64,000 nt of DNA, taken from assembly GCA_037576215.1 (NCBI GenBank), contig JBANDB010000006.1, positions 5,022,001-5,086,000 on the forward strand. Direction: 5' to 3'. The translations under genes were made by a program, and so were the position numbers. Shown piece by piece: positions 1-11,784 of this stretch. Source of the stretch: Armillaria gallica (taxonomy: Eukaryota > Basidiomycota > Agaricomycetes > Agaricales > Physalacriaceae). The notes beneath the pieces were generated by a model that was given only the letters and a program-made list of their open reading frames with translations, had not been told where the DNA came from and did no database searches. Each line of letters begins with the position of its first letter. The first letter of the stretch is position 1.

Positions 1-2964
1 AGAACAGCTGACGAGTCGCCTCAGGACCCTTTTCGCGGAAAACGACGTGGACAAGGCCACCCTGGGAGGCGCCGACAGTCTTCTTCTCGACAACGCCAAA
101 GATGATCTCTCCATTCTCAATCAGCATACCGTCGTCAAACACGGGATTAGAAGACTTTGGATCCGGTGATCTATGGATATTGATACCGCGAGGAATGGTC
201 ATGCTGAGAATCTGTTTTCCGGTCCAAAGTGGTTTAGGTTTGATGATAGCTGGTGTGGGTACTGTCCCATCCCACTCGGGAACCCAAAGGAGGATATTCT
301 GGACCTGGGTCCAATCCAAGAAAGTATCACGAAGAGTGAACTTCCGGATGCCGCAAAGGGTGTCCTGGACAATACCCATGACAGGCTTATTAGCTTGAGG
401 TGAGATGATCTAAATAATGATGTGAGCGAGACAATGAAACATTGGCCCTTGTTGTAACACACCTGCCGGATAACGGACGCAATCTGGCTCAGTTCCGCTC
501 GCGTCTCCTCGCTTTGAGGAATGCTATAATTAAACGCCTTAGTACATATACGCCTAAGCACAGCAACGGTACTTACTGCATGTTCATTTCATCACCGTCG
601 AAATCTGCATTGTAGGGAGGGGTGCTGTATTACTCGAGAATTAGATCATTCATTGGCGGTCTGCGCCGCAACTTACACAGAGAGGTTAAGACGAAAAGCT
701 AGAAAGGAACATCAATAAGTTGTAATGGAGACGAGAGAAAGGTACTCACTGGAATAGGGCATTAATCTCACCCTATGACTCATCATACTCATTTTGTGAA
801 GACTAGGCTGACGGTTGAACAGCACATAACTATCATGACGTAGTTAGAGAGTGTTGAGGCTGTAACGAGACTGTAACTCACTCTCCATCCTTGAGGTGCC
901 TTTCAACGACCCAGCCATATTGCAGGAAACCATCTGCTCGCTTGTTGTACCGCAGATCTATACGTTCACCGGTATCTCGGACCACATATCTCGCCCCAGG
1001 GTAATTCCGCGGTCCATTACGAACCAGTTCCTGCAGGTAAGCAATATTGTACGGAGTTACTACAAATCCATGAGCGACTGGTACGTGATAGGATCGTTTT
1101 GAGAAGATATACCTCGTTCAGGGAAAGTCAGGTTCATCGCGATTGTCTTCGGAACCCCAACTTCGTCAAGCTCGAGATTCGGATCACCAGTGATCACAGT
1201 ACGTGCGGAAAAGTCAACACGTTTGCCCATCAGATTACCACGAAGCCGTCCTTCCTTGCCCTTTAGCCGGGCACGGATAGCCTTAACTGGACGACCTGAC
1301 TTCTGCAAACTTTGTGGGACACCGGCGATGTCGTTGTCCATATAGGTTGCGACATGATACTATGCAGCATATGAGATTGTGAACACAACGCAGAAACCCC
1401 GATACTTACCTGAAGTAGCTGCTCGAACTCAGTTGTTACATGAGCAGGGGCACCCTCCTGCTCACATCGTCGCACATTCGCAGAAGCTTTGATGATTTCA
1501 CCGAGTTTGAAGGTTAAATCATCCTCGCTACGCATCGTGCCGCCATCGACACTGATACTTGGTCGCACGGGCGGCGGCGGGACTGGAAGAACGGTGAGAA
1601 TCATCCATTCTGGTCTAGCATATTCATCCGATAACCCGATAAGATGTAGATCTGAATCGGACATCTTCTTGAATGTCGTGTAGACGTCAGAAGGAGAGAA
1701 TACCCGCTTGTCGGGCTGAATAGATTTGATCTCCTGGAATGTGTCGTTAGCGTCATGCAGTTATCTGAATGAGTTGTACGTACATCATCATCATCCTTGG
1801 GCTTTTTATATTGCACAAAGAGTTTGAGTCCTTCCTTTCTGACCAACGGTTGAACGTGACCACATCCACCGTGACCCTTTTTAGGCTCTTCATTCTCCAT
1901 ATCAGCTCCTTCATCCTTCGGATCATCGGGTTCGCAAGTCATTTTTGTTTTACAATGCGCCCAGACTACCGCCATGCGTTTCTTGGGGTCCCGGATGTGT
2001 CGAATCTTGTCCGCAAACGCTGGGTCAGACTTACATAGCGTTACGTGCGACATTGACGAAAAGGTTTACAGGAAGATATGCAAATCAAAACGTCAGCATG
2101 TGCCTATATCGGACAAAAGGGTTGTCTGGGACGAAGTATATGACAAGGGGGCAGAATGTATCGAGTCACAAGTGCAGGCTAAACACACATCGCTCATACT
2201 GCGTTACAGCTGAGGGAGGAGAAGCCAATCCAACCAACGCAACCACGCGTTATTCGCACTGCTCGTTCAGCCCCCCATTTCACCACGCAGCATCATGTCC
2301 ACCCAACACCGGATGCATGCAATAAAGAGCGCGGCGATCAAGCGACCGAAAACGCGCGCTCTCCGCAACACGGGTAGGTGAAGGTCTCGATTGTCAAGAC
2401 GCTCACGAAGTGCGGGTTTGGGGTTCACCATGGTAAGGCGAGAGCCCCCAGAAAATTGGGTGGTGGGGTGCGAAACGAGTAGAGGAAAGGGGGCCACTCA
2501 CGATATCGGCTTTCAGTTTCCCGCAATTTATGCATATAGACTCCAGGATCTTCTTCACTTTTATGATAAAGCCTGAAAAAAGAAGTTTAACAGAATCCCG
2601 ACAGGGGTACTTTTGCCACTCACCTGGATGAAATACAGGTCTCGCCAACTCAATATGCCCAAAATGCCCCGGACACTCCGACATCCCTTCACCACACGTC
2701 TGGCACTTGAAGTTCCGATCCACTGTACCCATGCGTGGGTCCACCAGTCCACCAATTTTGGGCTTGTGAGTCACTTCATCGATGATATCGGGGTGTTCTA
2801 TTTTCACAACAGAGTAGGCTTTCTGGAGACGCGAGTAGGTGAGTATCCGGAACTCGTAACTCACAGCAACCACGTACAATCTCCTCTGGTGAAAGGATAC
2901 CAAACTGAACCTCCCTCACCCTGCGGATGGGGGCAGAAGAAAACGCGAACTGGTGACCAAGCAT
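1..2964 (-). CDS. RPB1: RNA polymerase II largest subunit RPB1, N-terminal part (partial, runs off left edge)
   Basis: Largest catalytic subunit of nuclear RNA polymerase II. The start is the ATG at 2962-2964, followed by the RPB1 opening block [13 protein letters not shown]. The next exon carries [16 protein letters not shown] and the zinc-binding CPGHFGH. Further exons give [13 protein letters not shown], an acidic insert, [45 protein letters not shown] and the active-site loop [10 protein letters not shown] (about 577-612). The window ends in [14 protein letters not shown], so the rest of the enzyme and the CTD heptads lie to the left. Most introns are about 50 nt, but one is 472 nt (2030-2501, GTGAGT to AG), joining KADI to SDPAF in frame. 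The gene is divergent from VPS27, with about 450 bp between the starts. Identity is certain; internal splice sites were only partly checked. Confidence 0.97.
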
Positions 2965-3420
2965 GATGGCAAGTCGGAGGCCGCAGAGTGATTAAAAAGG
3001 CGGAAAACGACGAGAAAATAGTCGAAAAAGACGAATTAGGATGTGCCGCGGTGATTCCAAGAGATTTTGGGAAAGATGTGGGGATTTTCAGCGCCCTTTT
3101 GACCGATGATGAACACGCCCTTGCCGCTGAAAAAGTAATAAAACGAGAGAAAAATGAGACAAAAGTGGTATCCACGAGCAGAGCGCGTAGAGTAGGCCTA
3201 ATCCCCTACAAATGGAGAGAATTTGGCGTCCGGTCAGGCGAGAGCTCGTCGGCAGAGACAGTGGCAGTGATGGTTGAAGGCCAACCAAACGATGACCAAG
3301 TTTGCGGCTCCGCTCCAATCCAACGGCGACTCATGTTTACGCCTATTTACCTCCGTCTGACTACACTCTTGGCGCAGTGACTCTCTTTCCGGTTCTATAC
3401 CCTTCCTTCGCTTTCAGATC

Positions 3421-5784
3421 ATGTCAGGCATTAGTAGCTGGCTGTGGGGGACGTCTCAGCTCGATGATGCCGTAGGTGAGCATGCCCGTTTGCTCTGGTC
3501 GCCTTCCTTTACTCAGTGCATCAGACAAGGCGACGTCAGAACTACTGCCATCTGGGGCGGAAGACATTGCACTCAATCTCGAGATATGCGACCAGATAAG
3601 GTCCAAGTCGGTCCCAGCGAAGGACGCTATGCGTGCGCTAAAACGGCGATTGAATCACAAGAATCCTAATGTTCAGCTGTTAGCGCTGGGGGTGCGTAAT
3701 TATCACTGTACGCGTGTTACTGGCTGATGCCTCTGTAGTTGACCGACGTTTGTATCAAGAATGGTGGCGACCATTTCCTGATCGAAGTAGCATCCAGAGA
3801 ATTTATCGATAATCTCGTCTCAATACTCAAAATGCCAGCACTCAATCCCGAAGTCAAAAGCACCATCTTAAGGCTTATTCAAAACTGGAGTGTAGCATTT
3901 GAAGGAAAGCCGTCGTTGTTATATGTTACTCAAGTGTATAAGACTTTGAACATGGAAGGTGCGTCAAGAGTTCTGCAGCTAGTCTCGCATGCTCATTGAT
4001 ATCCTCAGGATTTACTTTCCCGCCCAAGGACCTTACCGTCACCAATTCAGCCATGGTTGACACCCAGACAGCCCCAGAATGGATTGATTCTGATGTCTGC
4101 CTACGTTGTCGGGACCCGTTCACGTTTACAAACCGCAAGCATCACTGCCGGAACTGTGGTCAAGTCTTCGACCAGAAATGTTCCTCCAAATCAGTTCCCC
4201 TACCTCATTTCGGTATTGCTCAGGACGTGCGCGTATGTGACAGCTGCTACAACAAGATACACAAGAAAGCCGAGAAGACGTGAGTCTGACTTTGTCTCAT
4301 CCGACACATCCATTAACGCGTGACTCTAGGAACAAGACGCATCGACATTCCACGAGTCTTCATGGCAGTCGGCACCGCAGTGCGCGAGATCTTGCAGACA
4401 CGGAGCTGCAACGAGCTATCCAACTGTCCCTTCAAGAAACAGGGTTGAATAGCGCCTCTCGACCGGGCTACGTTCCTTCTCCTACCTGGCAGTACTCAGA
4501 GCCTCCACTGGTCGACCGTACTACGCATCCCCGCCCACCCGTTATCGATGAAGAAAGTGATCCCGATTTGAAAGCCGCCATCGAAGCCAGCCTCCGTGAA
4601 GCATCCGCACCTAAACCCAGCGCCCCGATTGCAGTGGAGACGCCACGCTCAGAAGCCCCTTCTTCTGAATATGCAGGTCCTGGCTACTCACAGTCTTATC
4701 CTCCCGGCGTCGTCCCCCCTCATCCTTCTCTTCCAAAGCTACCTAATTATGACCTCGAACCTCTTGAGTCGGACGCTATTCTAACCTTCAGTCAAACGAT
4801 TGACCAGGTACAAACCCAAGGCGGCAGAGATATTTCCAGGTATCCTGCGGTGAATGAGTTGTATGACAAGGCGAACAGTTTGAGGCCCAAACTGGCCATG
4901 AGCCTTGATGATGCAGGACGGAAAGAGGGCAAGTCGATCAATCTTTATGTATACGGTTCATTCCTGACATAACATAACGCACAGAAATGCTCGCGGATAT
5001 GCACGACAAATTGTCACAAGCTGTCAAGCTTTACGATCAGTTACTGTCAGAACAAGTCGCTCATCCGCGTTGGCGATCCTCGCAGGCGTATCAGCAACCA
5101 GTTTCCAACTATAGCCAGCCGCAGCCTTTGACAAACGGATATTCCCAATGGCAGAGCCCATATCAAGTCGCATCAGCACCATCTCCCCAACCAGCCCCAC
5201 CACCACCATCATCTTATTTCGCTCCTGCTCCCGCCCAACCAACCCCTGCACCGCCTCAGCAATACAGCTATGCAGAATCATCTCAGCAATACTTACAGCC
5301 CACGCAACCTGTGGAGCAGACAATTCAGAACACCTCTCCAATTTCGCAATACTACCAGCCCGAACCAGTCCCTATGACCCCTCCACAACAAGAAGCCCCG
5401 CCAATCTCTTATAGCACGTATCCCGTTCCCGAGAAACAAGCGTCACCAGAAACAACGTACCAGGTACCGCTTACCCCGGTTAACGTGGCTCCTGTGTCAG
5501 CCCCGCCGGCTTCACCGCCGACTCAATACACTCCTCCCGCTTTGACCCGACAAAACACCGTCTCTTCATATTCGGCACCTACTCCCCAGCCGTTGCCGTC
5601 GCGGAGTAATACTGTGTATCGGCAACCACCCCAGCAGCAGTACGCGCCGCCACCTCCATCTCTCCCCCAATTTCCGGTTGCTCCTACGTCAGCTCCTCAG
5701 GCGTTCTCGATGTACGAACCGTCAATACCTACGGGAGTGGTGCAGAGAGAGGAGCGGCAGGAGGCACTGTTGATTGATTTATAA
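3421..5784 (+). CDS. VPS27: Vps27/HRS-type ESCRT-0 subunit (VHS, FYVE, UIM, clathrin box)
   Basis: Endosomal ESCRT-0 subunit that binds PI3P and ubiquitinated cargo. Six exons: 3421-3475, 3525-3691, 3739-3958, 4009-4279, 4330-4928 and 4985-5784, giving a 703-residue frame. The VHS domain fills the first ~145 residues ([25 protein letters not shown]). The FYVE finger follows with [17 protein letters not shown] and RVCDSC. Two ubiquitin-interacting motifs are seen ([12 protein letters not shown] and [13 protein letters not shown]), then a helical segment ([20 protein letters not shown]), a long Pro/Gln-rich tail, and a C-terminal clathrin-box-like LLIDL. The fifth intron is GC-AG (GCAAGT donor at 4929). 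The only nearby GT alternative would be 36 nt and out of phase. ESCRT-0 partner genes are not in the window. Confidence 0.95.
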
Positions 5785-6393
5785 GGTTTGGGACATCTAG
5801 TTTGTAGTTTTTATTGAACACGTATAATATTGCATTCATTCGACTCTAAAGTCCTCGTGATTTGTATTTGTAACTTCTGGCTGAGATCAGAGACTCGGGT
5901 AGCGTCGTCAGATTAAAAGTTGCTGCAGAGAAAATCTGTTTATGTTTCCATGCCTCGCTACAACCAGTCAACCCGGATGGGACACTGAACAGAGATAAAG
6001 CCTTCGCCGACCATGAGACTCAAGGAAAGACATAAGGATACACGCAAGTGTCGTATAATGCGTATTTCATGCTCGGTGAAAATGAATCGTGATGGAAAGG
6101 GCAGCAAAAAGGCGGAGTGGGAGAACAAGCACAGTGCATATTATGACGAAAGTCCCACGATTGGTCAATAGGTAGCGAGATCGGCATTAGGTAGTTTAGG
6201 TCATACAGGCCAAGGATCGTGACACCGTCATGTTGCTTGTAAAATAAACGAAAATAATGGAGGGAGACACGTAGGAATACTGTGAGGGAGAAATGGGAAG
6301 CGGCGGTGATCATCGGGAAAGAGAGCCGCCGCGGAACGGAAGTTATGATCACTCGTCTCCGATGATTTCCTCCGGCACCAAATCACACGGTCA

Positions 6394-6401
6394 TGATTGG
6401 T
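6394..6401 (+). promoter_or_regulatory. Candidate HAP/CCAAT-binding element upstream of cytochrome c
   Basis: TGATTGGT matches the fungal HAP2/3/5 consensus TNATTGGT and lies about 160 bp upstream of the cytochrome c ATG. A second ATTGGT core lies near 6160. In yeasts and filamentous fungi this complex controls respiratory genes including cytochrome c; a role here is inferred from position only. Confidence 0.45.
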
Positions 6402-6421
6402 CACGGTAGGAATCGGGTCAT

Positions 6422-6428
6422 TATATAA
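6422..6428 (+). promoter_or_regulatory. TATA-like box of cytochrome c
   Basis: TATATAA followed by a C-rich run, about 125 bp upstream of the ATG. Downstream sequence is pyrimidine-rich, as is common at fungal transcription starts. Its function is inferred from position. Confidence 0.4.
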
Positions 6429-6553
6429 TCCCCCCGCTCCCCTCAAAAACTTTCTCCAGCTGTCTTTATTCCAAACCACATTCGTGTCAGACTCGTCGTC
6501 CCCTTCACTGTTGCATATTCCCTTCTTTTTCGCCCTTATATCCCTTATCGACA

Positions 6554-7111
6554 ATGCCTTTTGCTCCTGGTGTGTTCGCTCCATGGCGAGATGAAATAGG
6601 CGGGGTACTGACGTAGCGCGGGGTTGTAGGTGACGCTTCCAAGGGTGCTGGTCTCTTCAAGACACGGTGCGCCCAGTGTCATACCGTTGCCGCTGGTGAA
6701 GCCCACAAAGTCGGACCCAACTTGCACGGGTGCGTCTCTAATAATCGCCCGCTCGACGTTAACACTAATGAACGCCATCATCATCATCGTTCAGAATTTT
6801 CGGTCGCAAGTCTGGACAGGCGGATGGATACTCGTACACTGCTGCCAACGTGAACAAGGGCGTTGAGTGGAGTGAACAGACCCTCTTCGAGTACCTCGAA
6901 AACCCCAAAAAGGTGCGTACACCGCTCAGTGGGATGCTACGTAGGCTGACTGCCCTGCTTGCAGTACATTCCTGGAACCAAGATGGCCTTCGCTGGCTTG
7001 AAGAAGGACAAGGACAGGAATGACCTCGTCACATACCTTAAGGATTCTGTACGTCTCTTGCTCGTCGTCGTCGTCAGACGCCTCACACTTTCCGTCCTGC
7101 AGTGCGCATAG
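6554..7111 (+). CDS. CYC1: Cytochrome c
   Basis: Soluble haem protein of the mitochondrial intermembrane space that carries electrons from complex III to complex IV. Five exons (6554-6569, 6630-6729, 6795-6912, 6965-7048, 7103-7111) give 108 residues, the normal length. The haem-attachment motif CAQCH lies in exon 2 after GAGLFKTRC. Other conserved blocks are [40 protein letters not shown] (with the Met axial ligand in TKMAF just after) and LVTYLKD. The first exon has only 16 nt and the last only 9, so open-frame scans miss the gene. The start follows directly from the family N-terminus [20 protein letters not shown] and TATA-like elements precede it. Confidence 0.97.
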
Positions 7112-7351
7112 ATGGATACGATTATTTTATGATGGGTTGGACTTTTACATGCCCTAATGACATTCCGATATTCATTGGACAGACCCACCCGCTGTCTGGT
7201 CTTATTTTATACATAGATGACCATAACAATGTCTGGTGTCTGGTCCCAACAACCCCCCTCATCTGCAATAGATTTATTATCACTTATACATGCGCAGTGG
7301 CAGAATGAACCAAGGATATACTGACGTCTGGTCTGACGTAGTGTTAATCCC

Positions 7352-10300
7352 ATGAACCACCCGATATGGGCAGGCACTTCTCTTCCTCTTCCCACCATGT
7401 TAGCGCGTTCAACGACGTGTCCTGCGTCGGGGACCGTGTCAAGGTCGAGCACGGCGCGTCCAGTGTGCCATTCGTACCGTAATCGTCCAATGACAGGACA
7501 GAGCCGGCCGTGGACTGCCCAGTCGAGGCCAGCAACTGCCCGCCCTCAAACTGCTGCTTCCACCCGACACGATGCCAGCTACGTGATTGCCCTTCTCGAA
7601 GGCAGAGGAATATCTCGCGAAGTCGGAATGGCTGCTCTTGATAAGGATACTGGCCGTGTTATGCTTGTGCAGGTCAGCAGGCCCCAACAACGTCCTTTGC
7701 TAGCACTTGAACTCCCGTCTTCCAGCTTGCAGACTGCCAAACATATGTCAAGACTCTCCACCAGATGCATCTGCATAACCCGTGTCTCATTCTTGTGCCC
7801 GATACGTTCCTGTCGGCGTCGGACGCGTCCTTGCTGCCCTCCCGAAAGCGCGCGCCTGCTACGTCCCTCCTAGTCGAGTTCATACGTGAAGAATTCCCAA
7901 GCGTGCCGCTGGAGCCCATAGGAAGGAAGTATTGGAACGAGTTGAGCGGTAGGTCTCTTGAATTTCCCTGCCCACGTCCCATTTGATCTCGTTGTGTAGG
8001 AATGCAGTTCATCGACCAATTATGCGTGGAAGACGACGAGCGGGCAGGTACTCTAATGGCCGTGCGCGACAAGTAAGTGCATATATGCGCTCGTTTTCCA
8101 TGTTCTACTCATTCGTGCTAGATATTTTGCATTATCCGCTACCTCCGCTTTGTTCAAACACGCTGAAGCAAAACTGAACACCAGATTCGCTGCTGGGTCC
8201 CTCCTCATTCGCTATGTTCCCGTCGATGGAACTATGATGATCGATCCTGAAACAGTCAGGAATCTTGAATTGGTGGGAAACATGTCGAACAAGAAATTGC
8301 CTCATTCTCTTTTTGGGTGCGTGAGTGTTCTTTTGGAGTCTGCGATGAACTGACGCTAGTAAAGAACTGTCAATCATACCTTCACCTCCATGGCGTCCCG
8401 TTTACTACGCGTCAATCTTCTGTCTCCAATCACAGGTACGTTTGTTGACCACAAGAACAAGCTTCGATCTAATCAATGTCTCTAGGGCAAAGTGCTATTG
8501 AAGCACGACTAGATGTTGTCGAAGGTATGTAAATGTCTCTCGGCGCGAAGCGTGTAACCGAGCGCTGGTTATAGAATTCGTCAAAAGCGAAGATACCTTC
8601 ACCAACGTGAAGACTGCTCTAAAGCCAATGAACAAAATGGATTTCGACAAGCTGATAGTCTCTGTAGTGATCTGGTTTATATCGTTGGGAAATGATCTGA
8701 TTTGTCTCTTGGTAGCTCGCTTCATCTGAAACGAAGCCCACTACCACGGCCCAGGGAGCGTCTACCCGTGTATCGCAAATGCTGAATCTGCGGAACATTG
8801 TCAAGTGCATTCCTCAGCTCCAGGAAGCTCTGGCTGGATGTAAATCTCATTTACTTGGAATTGTCTGTAACGTGTGTGCTTCTTTTCGTTCCCATCACAT
8901 ATGTTAGCTGCCGGACTAAGGGACATTCTCTCAGATGGTCTCGGACGAACGTATTGCTAACATTGAACGCTTAATTACCAAGAGCTTGAACGAAGATACA
9001 TTGCCTTCCAAGGTTCACTATCCGTATTTATATAAAAATTAATTGTCCTGATGACATATCTTCAGCATGGCATCGGTGCTGTCAATGCTCGCGTCTACGC
9101 CGTGAAGGTTGAGCATTTTTCTATCATATGTATACAGATTCTGAGCGGCTCCCGTTAGGCAAACTATAATCGCCTGCTAGACGTCGCTCGCGAAACGTAT
9201 AAGGAAAATGTCGGCGACATATATGCCCTCAACACCACTTTGTCAGAGCAGCACGATCTACCGCTGACTCTCATCTATCACGATACCGGCTTTGTATTCT
9301 CGTTGAAAAAGTCCGATGTGATTGAAGAGTTGCCGAAGGGGTTTATCAATGCGTCACTGAAGAAGGGGAGGTGGCAGTTCTCTTCTATGGAGTTGGTAGG
9401 GACTTTTTTTCACATGCCGTGCTTTTCTCACCATTCTAACAGAAAAAGATGAATGCGAGGATGAAAGATGCTTTAGACGAGACGTTGATTCTGAGCGATA
9501 AGTGAGTTCGAGGATTTCATGACTACGAGAAGTACTGAGGTAATTGGTTTGCAGGATTATTCAGGACCTCGTTGCTGACATTCTTGTCGACGTAGGAGCT
9601 TTGTATAAGGCGTCAGAAGCGGTGAGTTCATCGCTTTTCTTATCAGACACGTCCTGAAAACGAACAAGATTGCACTGGTGGATATGCTATTGTCATTCGC
9701 TCATGTGTCTATCAGTAAGTCCAGGAGCTTTCATAGCGGTATATTCTTACTGACGTATTATATCCTTACCAGTGCGCAACTATGGTACTCATGGCGTAAT
9801 TCTCATGTCACTAACTTATTTAACCATCTCCAGTCCGACCAGAATTCACGGGTACGCTCGCTGTCAAGGCAGGGAAGCATCCTATTCTTGAGACTCTACG
9901 CACGATGGGCACACTCGTACCGAACGACGTATACTGCGACGATTCTTCTTCTTTCCAAATCGTTCAGGGACCAAAGTAAGTATAGCTCATTAAAAACACG
10001 CGGCTACAACTAACCTTGAAGCATCTTGTAGCATGTCCGGTATATACTTTTGTTGATTGATGATGCATTCATCTGACAGCCACATCCTTCAGGCAAAAGT
10101 ACTTATCTACGTCAAGTGGGGTTATTGACTGTGATGGCTATGTGCGGATGTTTTGTACCGGCAGAGTACGCAAGTTTTAGGTAAGAAACATCCAGCAATT
10201 AGTCTCAATAATGCCGACGTTCATCAAGTATCCATCAGGATACACGACGCCCTTCTCACCAGGCTGTCAAATGACGATGACATGGAGAAAAGCCTCAGCA

Positions 10301-11323
10301 CATTCGCTAGCGAGATGGCGACGTCTGCAATGATTCTCGGTATGTCTCAATGGCGCTTCGTCCTTAGATGATATGTATTACTCGCACAGGTCTAGCCACT
10401 CCGAGCACTCTCATCCTCATCGATGAGCTTGGAAGGGGGACTTCTCCTAGAGAAGGCGTGGGTATATCGCATGCTATTGCAGAAGCTTTGATGGAACACA
10501 AGGTTGTTGTCACGTTTCTCTCGAAGCGAAACCTGATCTAACCTGACTTTTCCAGTCCTTTGTCTTCTTTGCGACGTAAAAACTAATGTATACCGGACGC
10601 TTGATCACTCACGTACTGGTATTCTTTTCCAGGCACTTTAACGAGCTGAGCACTACGCTATCTCGTAAACCTTCCGTCGTCAAGTAAGTCTGATCTTGGT
10701 TGTTTTCTTTTCCAATTTAATCGGTCTTTCAGTCTGCACCTGTCTGTCCAGGTGAGATTTGTTTGATCCTACCTTAGGTTCAATTCATGTATCTCTGTCA
10801 GAAATCGCGTCCATCTGAGTCCAACTTTGGGATGACTTTTCAATACAAGTACGCTCGATGCTTATTGACCGTGTTCCGTTCCTAACACTGCAGCTTATAA
10901 GGATCGTCGATGGTGCTCCTGACGACACGTCGCATTACGGCACGTTCAAGAGAAATCGACTTGCAATTGACTCAACCTATTAACCTCGTGATGATGTAGG
11001 GCTTGAGCTCGCTCGACTTGCCGACCTACCAAGCGATGTACTCACAGAGGCTAAAAGAGTCTCTTCCAGCCTCTCTGCTTTACACGCACGTAATGAAGAG
11101 GATAGCGAGAGTACGCAGATTACTACGAGACGAAAGGCACTGTTACGGGTGAGCCACTTCTTGGGACGCTGGACGCTGGTCGTTTATTGAACTCCGGCTA
11201 TTGTAGCTAAGAACGCAATTGAAACAAGCGCTAGATCACTCTATGCTTCCTGACGAAGAGCTACTGACATACATCGGGCGGTTTCAGAGAGATATCACTA
11301 GGGCTTTCTTGTATGGTAAGTGA
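7352..11323 (+). CDS. MSH4: Meiotic MutS homologue MSH4
   Basis: Meiosis-specific MutS protein that acts with MSH5 to stabilise recombination intermediates and promote crossovers. The Arg/Thr/Ala/Pro-rich N-terminus is followed by [20 protein letters not shown], the core ([35 protein letters not shown]), [19 protein letters not shown], the Walker A motif [26 protein letters not shown] (Walker B) and FFATHFNEL. The C-terminus is ITRAFLYGK before TGA. There are many short introns. Two micro-exons are needed: 9773-9784 (12 nt, RNY of RNYVRPEF) and 10032-10039 (8 nt, inside Walker A). The intron at 10940-10999 appears to use a GC donor. There is no mismatch-recognition N-terminal domain of the MSH2/MSH6 kind, as expected for MSH4. 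The start ATG could alternatively be 7490 (MTGQSRP). Confidence 0.93.
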
Positions 11324-11784
11324 GCGTACGCGAATGGAAGAATCAGGCAGGAGAAGTACATCCTTCATTTTAAATTCGTTGAGAGGTTTTCTCGGGCTTG
11401 GTGCGTACTGCGCCTCCTTCATATTTATTGTCCATGCTGTCCTTTTTCAATGAGTTTGAAAATAAATGTTCCAAGCTCTTGAAAATCCAGCCAAGCTGTC
11501 AGAATAATGAAGCGGGCATATCAGTTGTCACTTGCTAAAGGGACTTTACTGGATGCTGCTGACACGTCCATGAAGCCCTCGAGATCCATCCCACCCACGT
11601 AGAAAGAAGTTCATCGGTGAACAATTCAACAGGCAGCAAGGCAGCTGAATGGTACGTGGTCCTGTTACTGTGGCATATCAATGGTCGCGTTAGCAACTGG
11701 GAAATGTAGCGTCATTCCTCCGACACCAGTGGCACAATATGAGATGACATTGTCCATAAACAGAATAACGATTGTTGATAATGC
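11324..11784. other. Intergenic, nothing recognised
   Basis: Follows the MSH4 stop. If the GGTAAGTGA at the stop is instead a donor, a short last MSH4 exon could lie here, but I found no family sequence to support one. Confidence 0.4.

Larger units (their letters stand above)
5785..6553. other. Intergenic region between VPS27 and cytochrome c
   Basis: No convincing gene. It holds the VPS27 3' side and the putative cytochrome c promoter, with two CCAAT-type elements and a TATA-like box annotated separately. Short open frames here lack splice or family support. Confidence 0.6.

Noticed and set aside
4949..4984. 36-nt GT-AG intron at the end of VPS27 exon 5
   Set aside because: Too short, and it puts the next exon out of frame; the GC-AG choice restores the conserved helix.
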